From contig JAYMTF010000660.1 in assembly GCA_036897485.1 (NCBI GenBank), positions 1-32,060 of the forward strand: 32,060 nt of DNA. Direction: 5' to 3'. The position numbers and the translations under genes were made by a program. The notes beneath the pieces were generated by a model. That model saw nothing but the letters and a program-made list of their open reading frames with translations, was not told where the DNA came from and ran no database searches. The stretch is from Pelargonium nanum. Taxonomy: Eukaryota; Streptophyta; Magnoliopsida; Geraniales; Geraniaceae. Positions 9,777 to 19,189 of the stretch are shown here, one piece after another. Each line of letters starts with the position of its first letter. Position 1 is the first letter of the stretch.

Positions 9777-9785
9777 AAACCCTAA
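9777..9785 (+). promoter_or_regulatory. telo-box AAACCCTAA
   Basis: AAACCCTAA lies 70 bases before the FtsZ1 ATG, followed by a CT-rich leader (TCTCTCGCTC). Telo-boxes near transcription starts are a known feature of plant genes active in dividing cells, which would suit a plastid division gene. The match is short and could be chance. Confidence 0.45.
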
Positions 9786-9854
9786 AACTCCAATCACTCT
9801 CTCGCTCTTGCTCGCTCGTTTCCAATTCGTTTGCTAAGCCCTGTGACCTAAGAA

Positions 9855-12800
9855 ATGGCGACGCTTCAGCTTTCAAATCCAAATGACCTCATCTCTTCTT
9901 CTTCACTCTCTTCTCTGCTTCAACAGAAGACGTTCTCTCACTCCAGTTCCCGCTCATTCGCTTTTCCAAGTAATGTCAACCGGAGAAGCATGTGGAAGAG
10001 ACACCGCTCTCGCTCTGGCAGCGTCGCCTGTTCCTTCGCTCCTATGGACTCCGCCAAGATAAAGGTGGTCGGGGTCGGTGGTGGTGGAAACAATGCCGTC
10101 AATCGCATGATTGGAAGTGGCTTGCAGGTGTGTTTTCATTTCGCATTTTCATGGAATTTGTTGATATGACGCTCTAGTTTCTACTTTTTAGCCTAATTTA
10201 AGAAATGGGTTGCGTTCAATTTTGCATTTTCCCATTTGCAGCAGTTCTTCAAGTTGTAAAGCGTTGTGGGAGGTGAAGAAAATATGTTTGTTGTTTGAAA
10301 ATTGTGCATTGAATGCTGTAGAAACAAACTCATTTTAGATGTTTGTCACTTGACAATTGCTGATACACTTCATGAAGAACCAAATTAAGCCCAACTTTAC
10401 TAATGATAAACTAACATTTTTTCTTCTGTTCTTACTTGATAGCTAAATGTATAGTAGCTTTATTTATCATTTTCAGTTTCTCAATTCCTACGTGTATAGT
10501 GCTTGCTAGGTGGCTTCGTGCCTCCTCTACCACTGTGTCTAGATGCAGTCTGTATTGTTTTATTTTTAGTGTTAATGCACGACTCATTAATGCTTATGTG
10601 GTTGTGATATCAGGGTGTTGATTTTTACGCCATCAATACAGATTCTCAAGCATTGTTACAGTCTGCTGCACAAAACCCTCTCCAAATTGGAGAGCTTCTA
10701 ACTCGTGGACTAGGTCTGGTATTCTCAGTATGATCTTGCAAGCTACTCTTTTCAAGGTATTTTGTTGTGTCTTTTGATTTGAATCACTTGATCGAGATGC
10801 AGGTACTGGTGGGAATCCACTTCTGGGGGAGCAAGCTGCAGAGGAGTCAAAAGAAGCTATTGCAAATTCTCTAAAGGGCTCAGATCTTGTTTTTATAACA
10901 GCGGGTATGGGTGGTGGCACGGGATCTGGTGCTGCTCCAGTTGTTGCCCAGATAGCAAAAGAAGCTGGTTATTTAACTGTAGGTGTGGTCACATATCCTT
11001 TCAGTTTTGAAGGACGTAAAAGATCCCTGCAGGCAAGTGTCACTTCTGGTCTTGATTTGAAACTGCGACAACTTTTGCTTTAGTTCAATGGTTCTATAAG
11101 TTGTGCTTTAGTCATTCGAGCACTATCTTAATTCTTAAGCATTTTGAAATATATCTTTTTGGATATTTATCCCCTTTTTGTCATATTATTTATACTATTC
11201 GTGTTTGGATGATAATCTGTTTTGAATTCTATTAATGTGCTCCTTCATAAGTGTTGTATTTTTAAGATGCAGTTTCATGGTCACTAATTTGTAAATACGG
11301 AGAGATGTGATGTTATGAAATTTGTCTACTATATCAATTTTATTATTAAATGTGTATGCTTGAATTAGGAATGTGCACATTTTCTTGAGATAAATCCTCC
11401 TACCAATACCATCTATTGATTTCCTTTTTAAATTTGCTATTGGTATGCTTATAACTGTAATATTCTGTAACTGGCTATGAATTTAGAAGCTTTCAAAGGA
11501 ATCTCATCACAATGTCTTCTCAAGTGAATTTGTACGTTTGTGCTTTGTGTTTCCCTTTTAGGCATTGGAGGCTATTGAGAAGTTGCAGAAAAATGTTGAT
11601 ACTCTAATAGTGATTCCAAATGACCGTCTGCTAGATATTGCTGATGAGCAGACACCACTTCAGGATGCTTTCCTCCTTGCTGATGATGTATTACGCCAAG
11701 GAGTGCAAGGAATTTCAGACATAATCACGGTGAGAGGTTCTTGAGGCACTGAGTGTGAAATTTACATTATTTCTATTAATTATTAATATTCAAAATATAT
11801 ATATAAAAAACTCAACATTTTTTAGAAGTTCTCTTTCATATGTTATTTAACAAAGAGTTTGCATATGGCATCTTTAATCAAGTGATTGCGTCATTTGAAG
11901 TCCATTAGCGAATAATATTTGACTAATTGTGGATATAAGTAAAATTATGATCCAATATTGAAATATCCAGCAGTTCCAAGAAAACTCTGTTTGCTTTTCC
12001 TTTTGACATGGACTTATTGCTTTACAGATACCAGGACTGGTGAATGTGGACTTTGCAGATGTAAAAGCAGTCATGAAAGACTCTGGAACGGCAATGCTTG
12101 GAGTAGGGGTATCCTCCAGCAAAAACCGGGCAGAAGAAGCGGCTGAGCAGGCAACCTTGGCTCCATTGCTTGGATCATCAATCCAATCAGCAACTGGAGT
12201 AGTCTATAATATCACTGGAGGAAAGGACATTACCTTGCAAGAAGTGAACAGAGTGTCTCAGGTACGACATATTTCTTAAACTTACAATTCCTAAAAGTGC
12301 GCTGCCACAGCCAGTTTCCATTTGCATTAAAATGTGACCAATGTCATCAAGCGCATTTTTTTTTGTGCTAGGGAAGCATCTCTATGTGACCATCATCCAG
12401 TATACTCAAATTTGCATTTTTTTTCCATTGTTTTATTTCTTAGATATACAATAGTGTAGATGTTCTATGTGCCACCGCAAAGAATTCCAATTCCCAAAAA
12501 GACATACAACTATACAAGTCATTACATTAGTTGTGCTGCCACTATGTACAAAATATCTCTTTTGCCAAATTGGAGCATATGTTTAGAACAATGAGGCTAA
12601 TCAACTGGGTGAACTATAAAGCTTAATTAGGATAGCAGGTTCTCGGGATAATCCAGGTCTACCTCATCCTGGCCCTTATCTTGAAATTTTGAGGTAGCAC
12701 CCAAGATAAGTTGAATTGAAATGGAATGACCCTTGTTTGCTCTTTAGCCTAGGTAAGATGGATGAGATAGTAGGCTTATTCTATCATAAGACAGCTCCCA

Positions 12801-13224
12801 AAATCACTTCAATTTGTGCTGTCCAAGTGAACTGTCGGGTTCCAGAAGTTCCTGGCAACCAGAGAAAGAGCATAAGTAAATTGGACTTTTGGAGGGGTTT
12901 GCTTATATTTTATTTTAAAGTCCTTAATTATTGAGCTGATGTGTGGTTGTGATTTATAATTTGCAGGTAGTGACAAGTTTGGCAGATCCTGCTGCGAACA
13001 TAATATTTGGGGCTGTTGTGGACGATCGGTACAATGGGGAGATTCACGTGACAATTATTGCAACAGGCTTCTCACAGTCATTTCAGAAAACACTTCTAAC
13101 AGACCCCAGGGCTGCAAAGCTGGTTGACAAAGTTGTGGAGGGCAAAGGGATGGGCATGCCCCTCCAATCAAACTCTTCATCCCCGGCTCCATCCAGATCA
13201 TCACCACGGAAGCTATTCTTCTGA
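9855..13224 (+). CDS. FtsZ1: Plastid division GTPase FtsZ1, 420 aa, six exons
   Basis: The exons are 9855-10127, 10614-10713, 10803-11032, 11562-11729, 12028-12261 and 12967-13224 (1263 nt, frame kept throughout). FtsZ1 is a tubulin-like GTPase that polymerises into the stromal Z ring for chloroplast division. Residues 1 to about 60, rich in Ser and Arg with no acids near the start, are the transit peptide. [19 protein letters not shown] starts at about 68. The tubulin signature GGGTGSG is at 161-167 and the T7 loop [11 protein letters not shown] at about 263-273. The C-terminus SSPRKLFF is FtsZ1-like and lacks the FtsZ2-type ARC6-binding tail. Length is close to Arabidopsis FtsZ1 (433 aa). 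Intron 3 starts with GC (CTGCAG|GCAAGT) instead of GT. A (CA)14 tract and a telo-box lie just upstream, and AATAAA lies downstream at 13421. Confidence 0.97.
11033..11561 (+). other. GC-AG intron (FtsZ1 intron 3)
   Basis: The donor is CTGCAG|GCAAGTG and the acceptor CCTTTTAG|GCATTG. Joining there gives [16 protein letters not shown], the conserved FtsZ sequence. The nearest GT, four bases on, would shift the frame. The site matches the strong AG|GCAAGT consensus of GC-donor introns handled by the normal U2 spliceosome. Confidence 0.85.
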
Positions 13225-13420
13225 TTGTTTTCAGCTCTTTTTTCCATTGGCTTCTCTAGCTCTGTGTTCTGTGTCTTCTAGTTGTATAATGATTTTGAAG
13301 CTTAGTTTTTTTTGTGAGTTCTCTTTGTTATATGTCTTAAACAGCTGGCATTGGCAACCACAAATCAATGGTTCAATGGCATTTCTTGGCTCCTTTTTGT
13401 CTGTCACCAACTATGGTTGT

Positions 13421-13426
13421 AATAAA
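13421..13426 (+). terminator. Poly(A) signal of FtsZ1
   Basis: AATAAA is 197 bases after the FtsZ1 stop, preceded by T/G-rich sequence, which is a standard plant layout. Confidence 0.55.
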
Positions 13427-13429
13427 GCA

Positions 13430-13999
13430 TTCAACTTATCATGTTGTCGCAAGAAAGACTGATGGAGAAAATAGTGGTGCAAACTGCCAACTCAGACCCT
13501 ATCTCTAATGTGGTTCGCTCAGTAAGTGTAGATTGAGCTTTGGTAGCTCATTGTTGAGACCTATGCTATTTGACCACATGAATTGTTGCATTGGAATGTT
13601 ATTGAAAGATGCAATACAATTGAAAATTAGTATTTATGCTCAAGTGACCAAGACATGTTGGACCAAACAGTTTGAGCGCTTTAGATTTCCTTTGAGGTCC
13701 AAGGTTACCTTTTGTTGTATAGCTCAACTGATAAAAACAACCGATCATTTCATTCTATGTACAAGCCTTTGCATAATTACCTAACTCCACAGGAAAACAG
13801 ACAACCATGGCACCACGCAGGAAAGTAATGCTTAATTATGAAATGATGATTTACAGAATTTTCAACACCTCAACAAATCTGTTGCACAAGCAGCAAAAGG
13901 AAACAAGAAAACCATGCGGTTGTTTCAACACCAATCACACAAAACCACACACACAGGAACAATAGAGAGGTAGATGGTTCCCATTTGATGTTGCTGATA
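13430..13999. other. Convergent 3' region between FtsZ1 and the SNARE gene
   Basis: This stretch probably holds the end of the FtsZ1 3'UTR and the minus-strand SNARE 3'UTR. No additional gene or clear repeat was recognised. The open frames at 13533-13784 (plus) and 13935-14231 (minus) have no domain; the latter overlaps SNARE exon 5 in another frame. Confidence 0.5.
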
Positions 14000-16461
14000 T
14001 TACAAATATTTGATCATTAGCCATATAGCAACAACGAGAATCACGATTCCAACAACTGCTAAAAGCATGCACATGCAGGAGCAACCACCTTTGGTGCGCT
14101 TGTTCAGTATTGCTAGATTCTTCTGCACTCTCTGTTACACCATTAAGACAAACATCACAGAAATGAACATAGTGATCATAATAGACATATTTGATTGAGG
14201 AAATGATATGAACAGCACAAGTCAATAACAAACTATTGAGTTACAGAGTAAAGTGGGACAAAGAAAACAAGGGGACTCATGAGTATCCCGATAGGCAGGT
14301 CTGCTTAAATCCATTTATCAATCTGGATTCAAATACCCTTTTAAAGCTATTAATGAACCACATAACAACTGGTTCTAAAGATTTAGTTGAGGAGGTTCAT
14401 GTTTGCTTTGTGATCGAGGAAGCTATAGTCTGCTTCCAATACAATAAAACTAGTTTTTAAATTTTATTCTCCAAGTTCAAAACTAAACCAGAACAGTCAA
14501 AAACCATTCTTTCAATCAGTTGAAAATTCATAGTAACTTGTTTTGCAAGTGTTCTTTCTAAGTCACTTGTATCACATAACATTGGTAGCCAAGGAAATGG
14601 GGGAAGTAGTTAACAAAGAAGATGGAAGATAACCAGTCATTTATTTATTTATTTTGAATACTGGAAGATAACCAGTTTAGTCCAACTGCTTTGTTTGATC
14701 CATCTTGGGATCTTCTCAGCAACCAAAGGATGTGCATTATTAAATTGTCTCCTATAAGGTTCAATAATCCCACAAAATACTCAAAACTATTTCATTTCTT
14801 TCTGCCATAGTTTCTTCATCTTCCTAAACACACAGACAATTATTCCCCCAGTGAGATCCATTTATTGAATTACTTAATCGGTCCAATAATATCCCATATA
14901 CTCATAGTTCCTAGCAACTCGCCAAAAATAATTAAATAAATAGTTTATAGATGCCTGTGCTAGTCAGCTAGTAAATAATACAGAGTATGAGCATTACCCT
15001 AAGCCGAGAGTCTGTAACATCAACTTGTTGGTCCAAATCATCCTGCATGGTGAAAGAGAGAGAAAACATAAAATTAAGAAGTTAAAACCTTTGTCATATA
15101 TTCCATACATGATACTAGATAGATATCATATTCATGAAATACAATTCACTTTCAAGATGCCTTGGTGGTGAAATGGTAGACACGCGAGACTCAAAATCTC
15201 GTGCTAAAAAGCATGGAGGTTCGAGAAGAGAAATTAATCCATTAAATTTGCTATTTTGTAAAGAAGAAAACCTGTTTGCAAAGCAACATTAATTAAACAA
15301 AAAACAAACAGAAAACCATACAATAAGTCTAGTGTGCAGGTCAAGCTCCTCATTGACAGCAAGGGCAATGTGTTTAGTACTTGTTACCGAGTCCTCCAAC
15401 TTCTCAAGGTCCTCATCTTGCTCTGCTTCAACAATACACCCAAATAAATATCCAAATTGCAAAAATCCATGTGATATAACAAAACAGCAAAAGTGTCATA
15501 CTGAATAAGTTTTTACAGCTTGCCTTTCATAATCTGTCGTTGAAGACCAACAACACCATAGTTATCCAAGCCAGTAGTTCTACTCATGGCATCAGCTGCC
15601 TTTATTTCTGGCCCGAGCAAGTTGTCCCTATTGGCGAAATTTGACATGTTCAGCGTCGAAGCCATCTGGTTCACTCTGGATCTCAAATTTGAAAGCATGT
15701 CTTTGCGACGATTCATCTCTTTCTCTGATCTGTGTAGCACAATTGGGATCATTAACAAACTTCGGATATATATATAAAAAAAACAAGCAGTGATCACTTA
15801 TGCTCCACAAAGCACCGCTTGACGGTTGGCAAGCTTGTCAACTGCATTTTACAGCGAACTAGGCAGCATGCTAAGAACTTTTTAAGAAGGTTCTTTGAAA
15901 TGCCATTAAAATTATTGAGCCTTGCAGGAACTATTACCCAATGCTGCCTCTGAGGTTGAGTCCTAAAAAGGTTATAAGAAGTCTTGAATAAATTCTAACT
16001 TTCAGCATTTCTGCAAGTAGCTGCTCTTAGGACTCAAACCCTACAAACTTGGCACTTGACAGCTTGAGGATAATTCCATACCATAGATAACTGCTTTTGA
16101 ATATGACTATTTATAAGACGAGTATTTTACGCAAAAAAAATAATAAATAAATAAATAAAGCTTTTCAATACAGTAGAAGACTAGAAGTATTGAAGTTTCT
16201 AAATAGAAATACAAAAGCAGAAATTTCCGTTAAGAAAACTTACATTGGTTGTTTTCCAGGAAGCTTCGACAATAGGGACTGTAAGCTATCAAGTCTAGTC
16301 CCTAATATTGTAATCTTCCTGCGTATAGCAGACATATGACGCTGAGTATCTGGTCCTGATGCAGGAAGTGTACTCCGCTCAGAAATCATGCCATTGATAT
16401 CCTCAGCAAGTTTGGATGCTTCATTATACTCCTTCATCCATGAATCTGAAGAAGACGCCAT
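14000..16461 (-). CDS. SYP5: Qc-SNARE of the SYP51/SYP52 type, 233 aa, five coding exons
   Basis: The exons in transcript order are 16461-16244, 15729-15524, 15422-15322, 15042-14998 and 14131-14000 (702 nt, all junctions in frame). SYP5 syntaxins are Qc-SNAREs of trans-Golgi, prevacuolar and vacuolar membranes that pair with other SNAREs for vesicle fusion. The start MASSSDSWMKEYNEASKLAE, the middle SAIRRKITILGTRLDSLQSL and SEKEMNRRKDM are near-identical in kind to Arabidopsis SYP51/52 (232-233 aa). The SNARE motif spans about 142-205. A Cys-rich CSCMCMLL leads into one C-terminal membrane anchor (about 210-230) ending WLMIKYL. Position 171, the predicted central layer, is His instead of Gln. 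Intron 2 has a GC donor, intron 3 holds a plastid tRNA fragment, and the 2.45-kb leader intron holds a hAT element. Confidence 0.95.
14623..14676. repeat. 15-bp direct repeat around a TTTA-rich spacer
   Basis: TGGAAGATAACCAGT occurs at 14623-14637 and 14662-14676, separated by 24 bases rich in TTTA. It lies in SYP5 intron 4. It could be a target-site duplication around a retroposon remnant or a simple local duplication. Confidence 0.7.
15159..15225 (+). pseudogene. trnL-CAA: Truncated plastid tRNA-Leu(CAA) copy (NUPT)
   Basis: GCCTTGGTGGTGAAATGGTA begins a 67-base match to the plastid trnL-CAA gene. It includes the D arm, an anticodon stem CGAGA/TCTCG with loop CTCAAAA (anticodon CAA at 15192-15194), the long variable arm and the start of the T arm (GGTTCGAG). 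The last ~14 bases that would complete the T stem and the 3' acceptor strand are replaced by unrelated intron sequence, so it cannot fold into a tRNA. Two differences from the plastid gene as I recall it, both G to A in the variable arm, fit decay by deamination. It lies on the opposite strand to SYP5, inside intron 3. Confidence 0.88.
15423..15523 (-). other. GC-AG intron (SYP5 intron 2)
   Basis: The minus-strand donor is ATGAAAG|GCAAGC and the acceptor GAAGCAG|AGCAAG. The join gives QRQIMK-EQDEDLEKLE, as in other SYP5 proteins. The alternative GT eight bases further in would break the frame. Confidence 0.85.
16139..16159. repeat. (AAAT)n-type short tandem repeat
   Basis: An A-run followed by AATAATAAATAAATAAATAAA lies in SYP5 intron 1. 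It is simple sequence with no further meaning seen. Confidence 0.7.
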
Positions 16462-16794
16462 TGAACTGGAAAAGGGGACAAATCAGTTAATAGCTAAGTG
16501 TAACATAAAATAACTTACATATGGAAATGTACAAAAGCCTGAGATGTCATGTACATAAGCATCTAGCACCAGGGTTATAGTGATAGCATGAGGTTGGGAA
16601 AAAAGTAGTGTAGACTGGTATGGTTATTTAAGATGTCTGATATGATGACATATTGAAACAGATAATTAGTAGTGAGGTAATGGTCCATGATTGCCTTTCA
16701 TGGGTAGCAAATGGGAATGAACTGATAAAAAAATCATTGAAAGTTGCAGTGAACCTCATAGCAAATTGGAAATTTGGAAGAAATAATTGAGTAA

Positions 16795-17529
16795 GTAGTG
16801 ACCTGAGAAACACGAGTACGTGTACAAGTACCTGGTATATCGGTACGACTACTTTTCAATAAGACTAGGTATGGGTATGGTGGGGTACTTATAATAAAAA
16901 ATATATATATATATATGTTAAATATTGTAGTTATAACATATGGTGTGATGAATATGACATTATTTCCTTGCAGGTTAAGCAGTTAGTGAAGAGTTGGGTA
17001 ATGATAAGATGAGACAATGAAGCACAAAATATCAAACCATAATGATTTTTGTTTTCAAAGTATGTACATGTATGAGGAAAGGCTGAGAAACAAAGGGAAG
17101 GATGAAAGATGTGAAGGATAAGTAGTTTCAGAGTTCTGGTTTGCACTTTGCAGGTATTATTTTTACAGTAAATGGAAAGATAGAAGACTAAGAACAGGAA
17201 AAGATAGGACCTCAGATTTGAATTGATAACTGGCATTAATTGATAGGAGACAATATCTAATTAGAAGACTCCATATAACTTTTATTTCCTTATTTTTATT
17301 AAAATTAAGTAGATTTTGATTATATAAATGTTTTGAAGTACCCGAGAAGTACCCATATTAGATGTTGACCGTACCCAAAAAAGTTATTGTTCACTTCATT
17401 TGGATACGTATCCGAAAGCACCCACGAAGTACCAGTACCCAGTAAGTACCCGAAAGTACCAATGAGGTACCAGTACCCGGTACTGATAGGTCCTCCTCCT
17501 AGGAGTACTCGTGCTTCACAGGTAGTGAC
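16795..17529. mobile_element. Non-autonomous hAT-type element, 719 bp, with 8-bp TSD
   Basis: The element (16803-17521) starts CTGAGAAACACGAGTAC and ends with the inverted copy of CTGTGAAGCACGAGTAC (15 of 17 bases match). It is flanked on both sides by the identical 8-mer GTAGTGAC (16795-16802 and 17522-17529). An 8-bp target duplication with short terminal inverted repeats is the hallmark of hAT transposons. Both ends are packed with GTACC/GGTAC motifs, nine copies between 17338 and 17477. hAT transposases are known to bind such subterminal repeats. The interior is AT-rich without a transposase frame, so it must be mobilised in trans. The perfect TSD suggests insertion that is not very old. 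Confidence 0.85.
17338..17477. repeat. Subterminal GTACC motif array in the hAT element
   Basis: Nine GTACC words, mostly AGTACCC or AGTACCA, occur in 140 bp next to the right terminal inverted repeat. Fewer copies (AGTACC, CGGTAC, GGGTAC) occur near the left end. This is far above chance for AT-rich DNA and fits transposase-binding sites. Confidence 0.75.
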
Positions 17530-19132
17530 ATGCCATTAGAAGAGGTAAGGCAATGGAGAGTGCTTGACACTAACAGCTAACAAATAAACTATGTTAAAAG
17601 TGGTAATTAAAACTGCAAGGTAATGATATTTTTAGAAATCAACAAGGTAGTGAAAGGTGACAAGAGATTGCACGATAGCTCAAATTCTACTTGGAATATG
17701 ATAGTGTGATGGACTTGGTGGTAGCTATGAGCTAGGTCACAGTGGTAGTGGCAGAAGTGAAAGTGGCAACATCTGAAATTCCACTTTGAATGTAGAATTA
17801 AGTGCCTAAAATGCAATTCTCAACCCATTTTCCGAACGACATTATTCATAAGACATATTCAAAGGCAATATAGCCTTAGGATAAGAAAGTTCAACTATCG
17901 TGTTCTAACCAAAGTTCCTTGATCTGATCTACTGAGCCACACAACCAAAGTTATTTTTTACATAGCATGATGTTAGTTGTGTTCCGTTTCTACATTTTTG
18001 GAGTATTTGTTACCCTAAATTGATTTGTTTACATTCTCTCCTTTTTAATTCAAGACATAGATTCAAGCCTATCTATACCCAACCTGTTTTCAACAGTTTC
18101 AAATTCATCTCCAGCAGGGAGGAAAAGAGCTACCTGTATAGTAAAATCAAATTGCCAAACCAACCTCAAAGCAAATATTTCAGCATATGAAGATTCAGTA
18201 TTTACTCCAACTCCAGTGGGATGGAAAATTTCACAAGACAGAGTATAACATGACCCAATTAGAAACCATGTAATGTACTTTAAGGTAACTATACATCCAT
18301 ACATAAGACATGAAACCGCCCATTCCTACATGAGTAATGACTCTTTTAGCATGCCAAAACGATTGTCAACGTTGCTGACTTGAAAGTCAACAAGTAAGCA
18401 CCAAGAACCTACCGGTACTAGCTTATCAATCACAAGCAAACTGAGCAACCATGCATCACTTAAAAAGGTCTGTGAACAGTGTAAAAAAACCTAGCACACT
18501 TTCTTCCATCCAAACATGAAAAAGAACACTTTTTGCAACACAAACAAGCTGAAAATCAAGTCCATGTGAAGTGGGAGCAGCTAAAAATTTAAACAGAAAT
18601 CATACACAATTACCCACATCCATTTCTCTCTCCTTTATATAATATCTAACATAACTCTTCAACGATGAACAAAATCTCACTCCACATGGGCATTAACAAA
18701 CACATAGAGCTACACGCATTACACAATTCACAAGGCAAGGATCAAAATCAAAGCAAACCCCAAGTCTTTAGCAAAATTGAGATCTACCCTCCAAATTAAA
18801 CACAGTATCGACCTTTATTCCACCAAAATAAATAACTCAGATCGCAACCAACCAAACATGAATCATTTTGGAATTGAAAAAAAGATTCAGGGAAATCAGA
18901 AATGGATCTACCTACCTGTGATTCTGCTGCAGTCGCCTGAATACGAATTGTGAATTGTGAAGGCGATAAGGACGGTGTCGTTTTAGGGTAAAGATCGGTT
19001 ACTGGGTATAGCTAGGAGGAGAGAGACGGCGGTACCATCAACCGTCGGTCAGAATTTGGCCGGCATCGTCGTCGTCTCTATCTGCCACACACAACTATGG
19101 TCTATAAAGGAAAGAGTAGGACAGGTTATTTG

Positions 19133-19144
19133 AAACGACGTCGT
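19133..19144. promoter_or_regulatory. AAACGACGTCGT palindrome upstream of the SNARE gene
   Basis: This palindromic ACGACGTCGT with AA in front sits about 220 bases upstream of the SNARE leader intron donor. It shares 12 bases with the element before FtsZ1. GACGTC is a bZIP-type core. Confidence 0.45.
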
Positions 19145-19189
19145 ATTCTGTCGCCGCCCACTTTATTTATTATTATTGTCGATTCTCGA

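Larger units (their letters stand above)
16466..18915 (-). other. 5'UTR intron of the SNARE gene (2.45 kb)
   Basis: On the minus strand, the donor AATCACAG|GTAGGTAG (18915) and the acceptor CCTTTTCCAG|TTCA (16466) end four bases before the ATG. The leader exon lies upstream of 18916. The intron contains a hAT-type element at 16803-17521. The remainder (17530-18900) shows no gene. Confidence 0.65.

Noticed and set aside
10633..10920. Minus-strand 95-aa frame in FtsZ1
   Set aside because: It is antisense to FtsZ1 exons 2-3 and the intron between; the plus strand gives the conserved FtsZ protein.
9855..13224. Identification as FtsZ2 or a bacterial FtsZ
   Set aside because: The transit peptide and introns exclude a bacterial gene, and the C-terminus SSPRKLFF lacks the FtsZ2 ARC6-binding tail.
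15159..15225. A functional nuclear tRNA-Leu gene
   Set aside because: The 3' part of the T arm and the 3' acceptor strand are missing, so the cloverleaf cannot close; the sequence is plastid-type.
16803..17521. A Mutator or CACTA origin for the element in the SNARE leader intron
   Set aside because: Mutator duplications are 9-10 bp with long inverted ends, and CACTA gives 3-bp duplications with CACTA ends; here 8 bp and short ends fit hAT.
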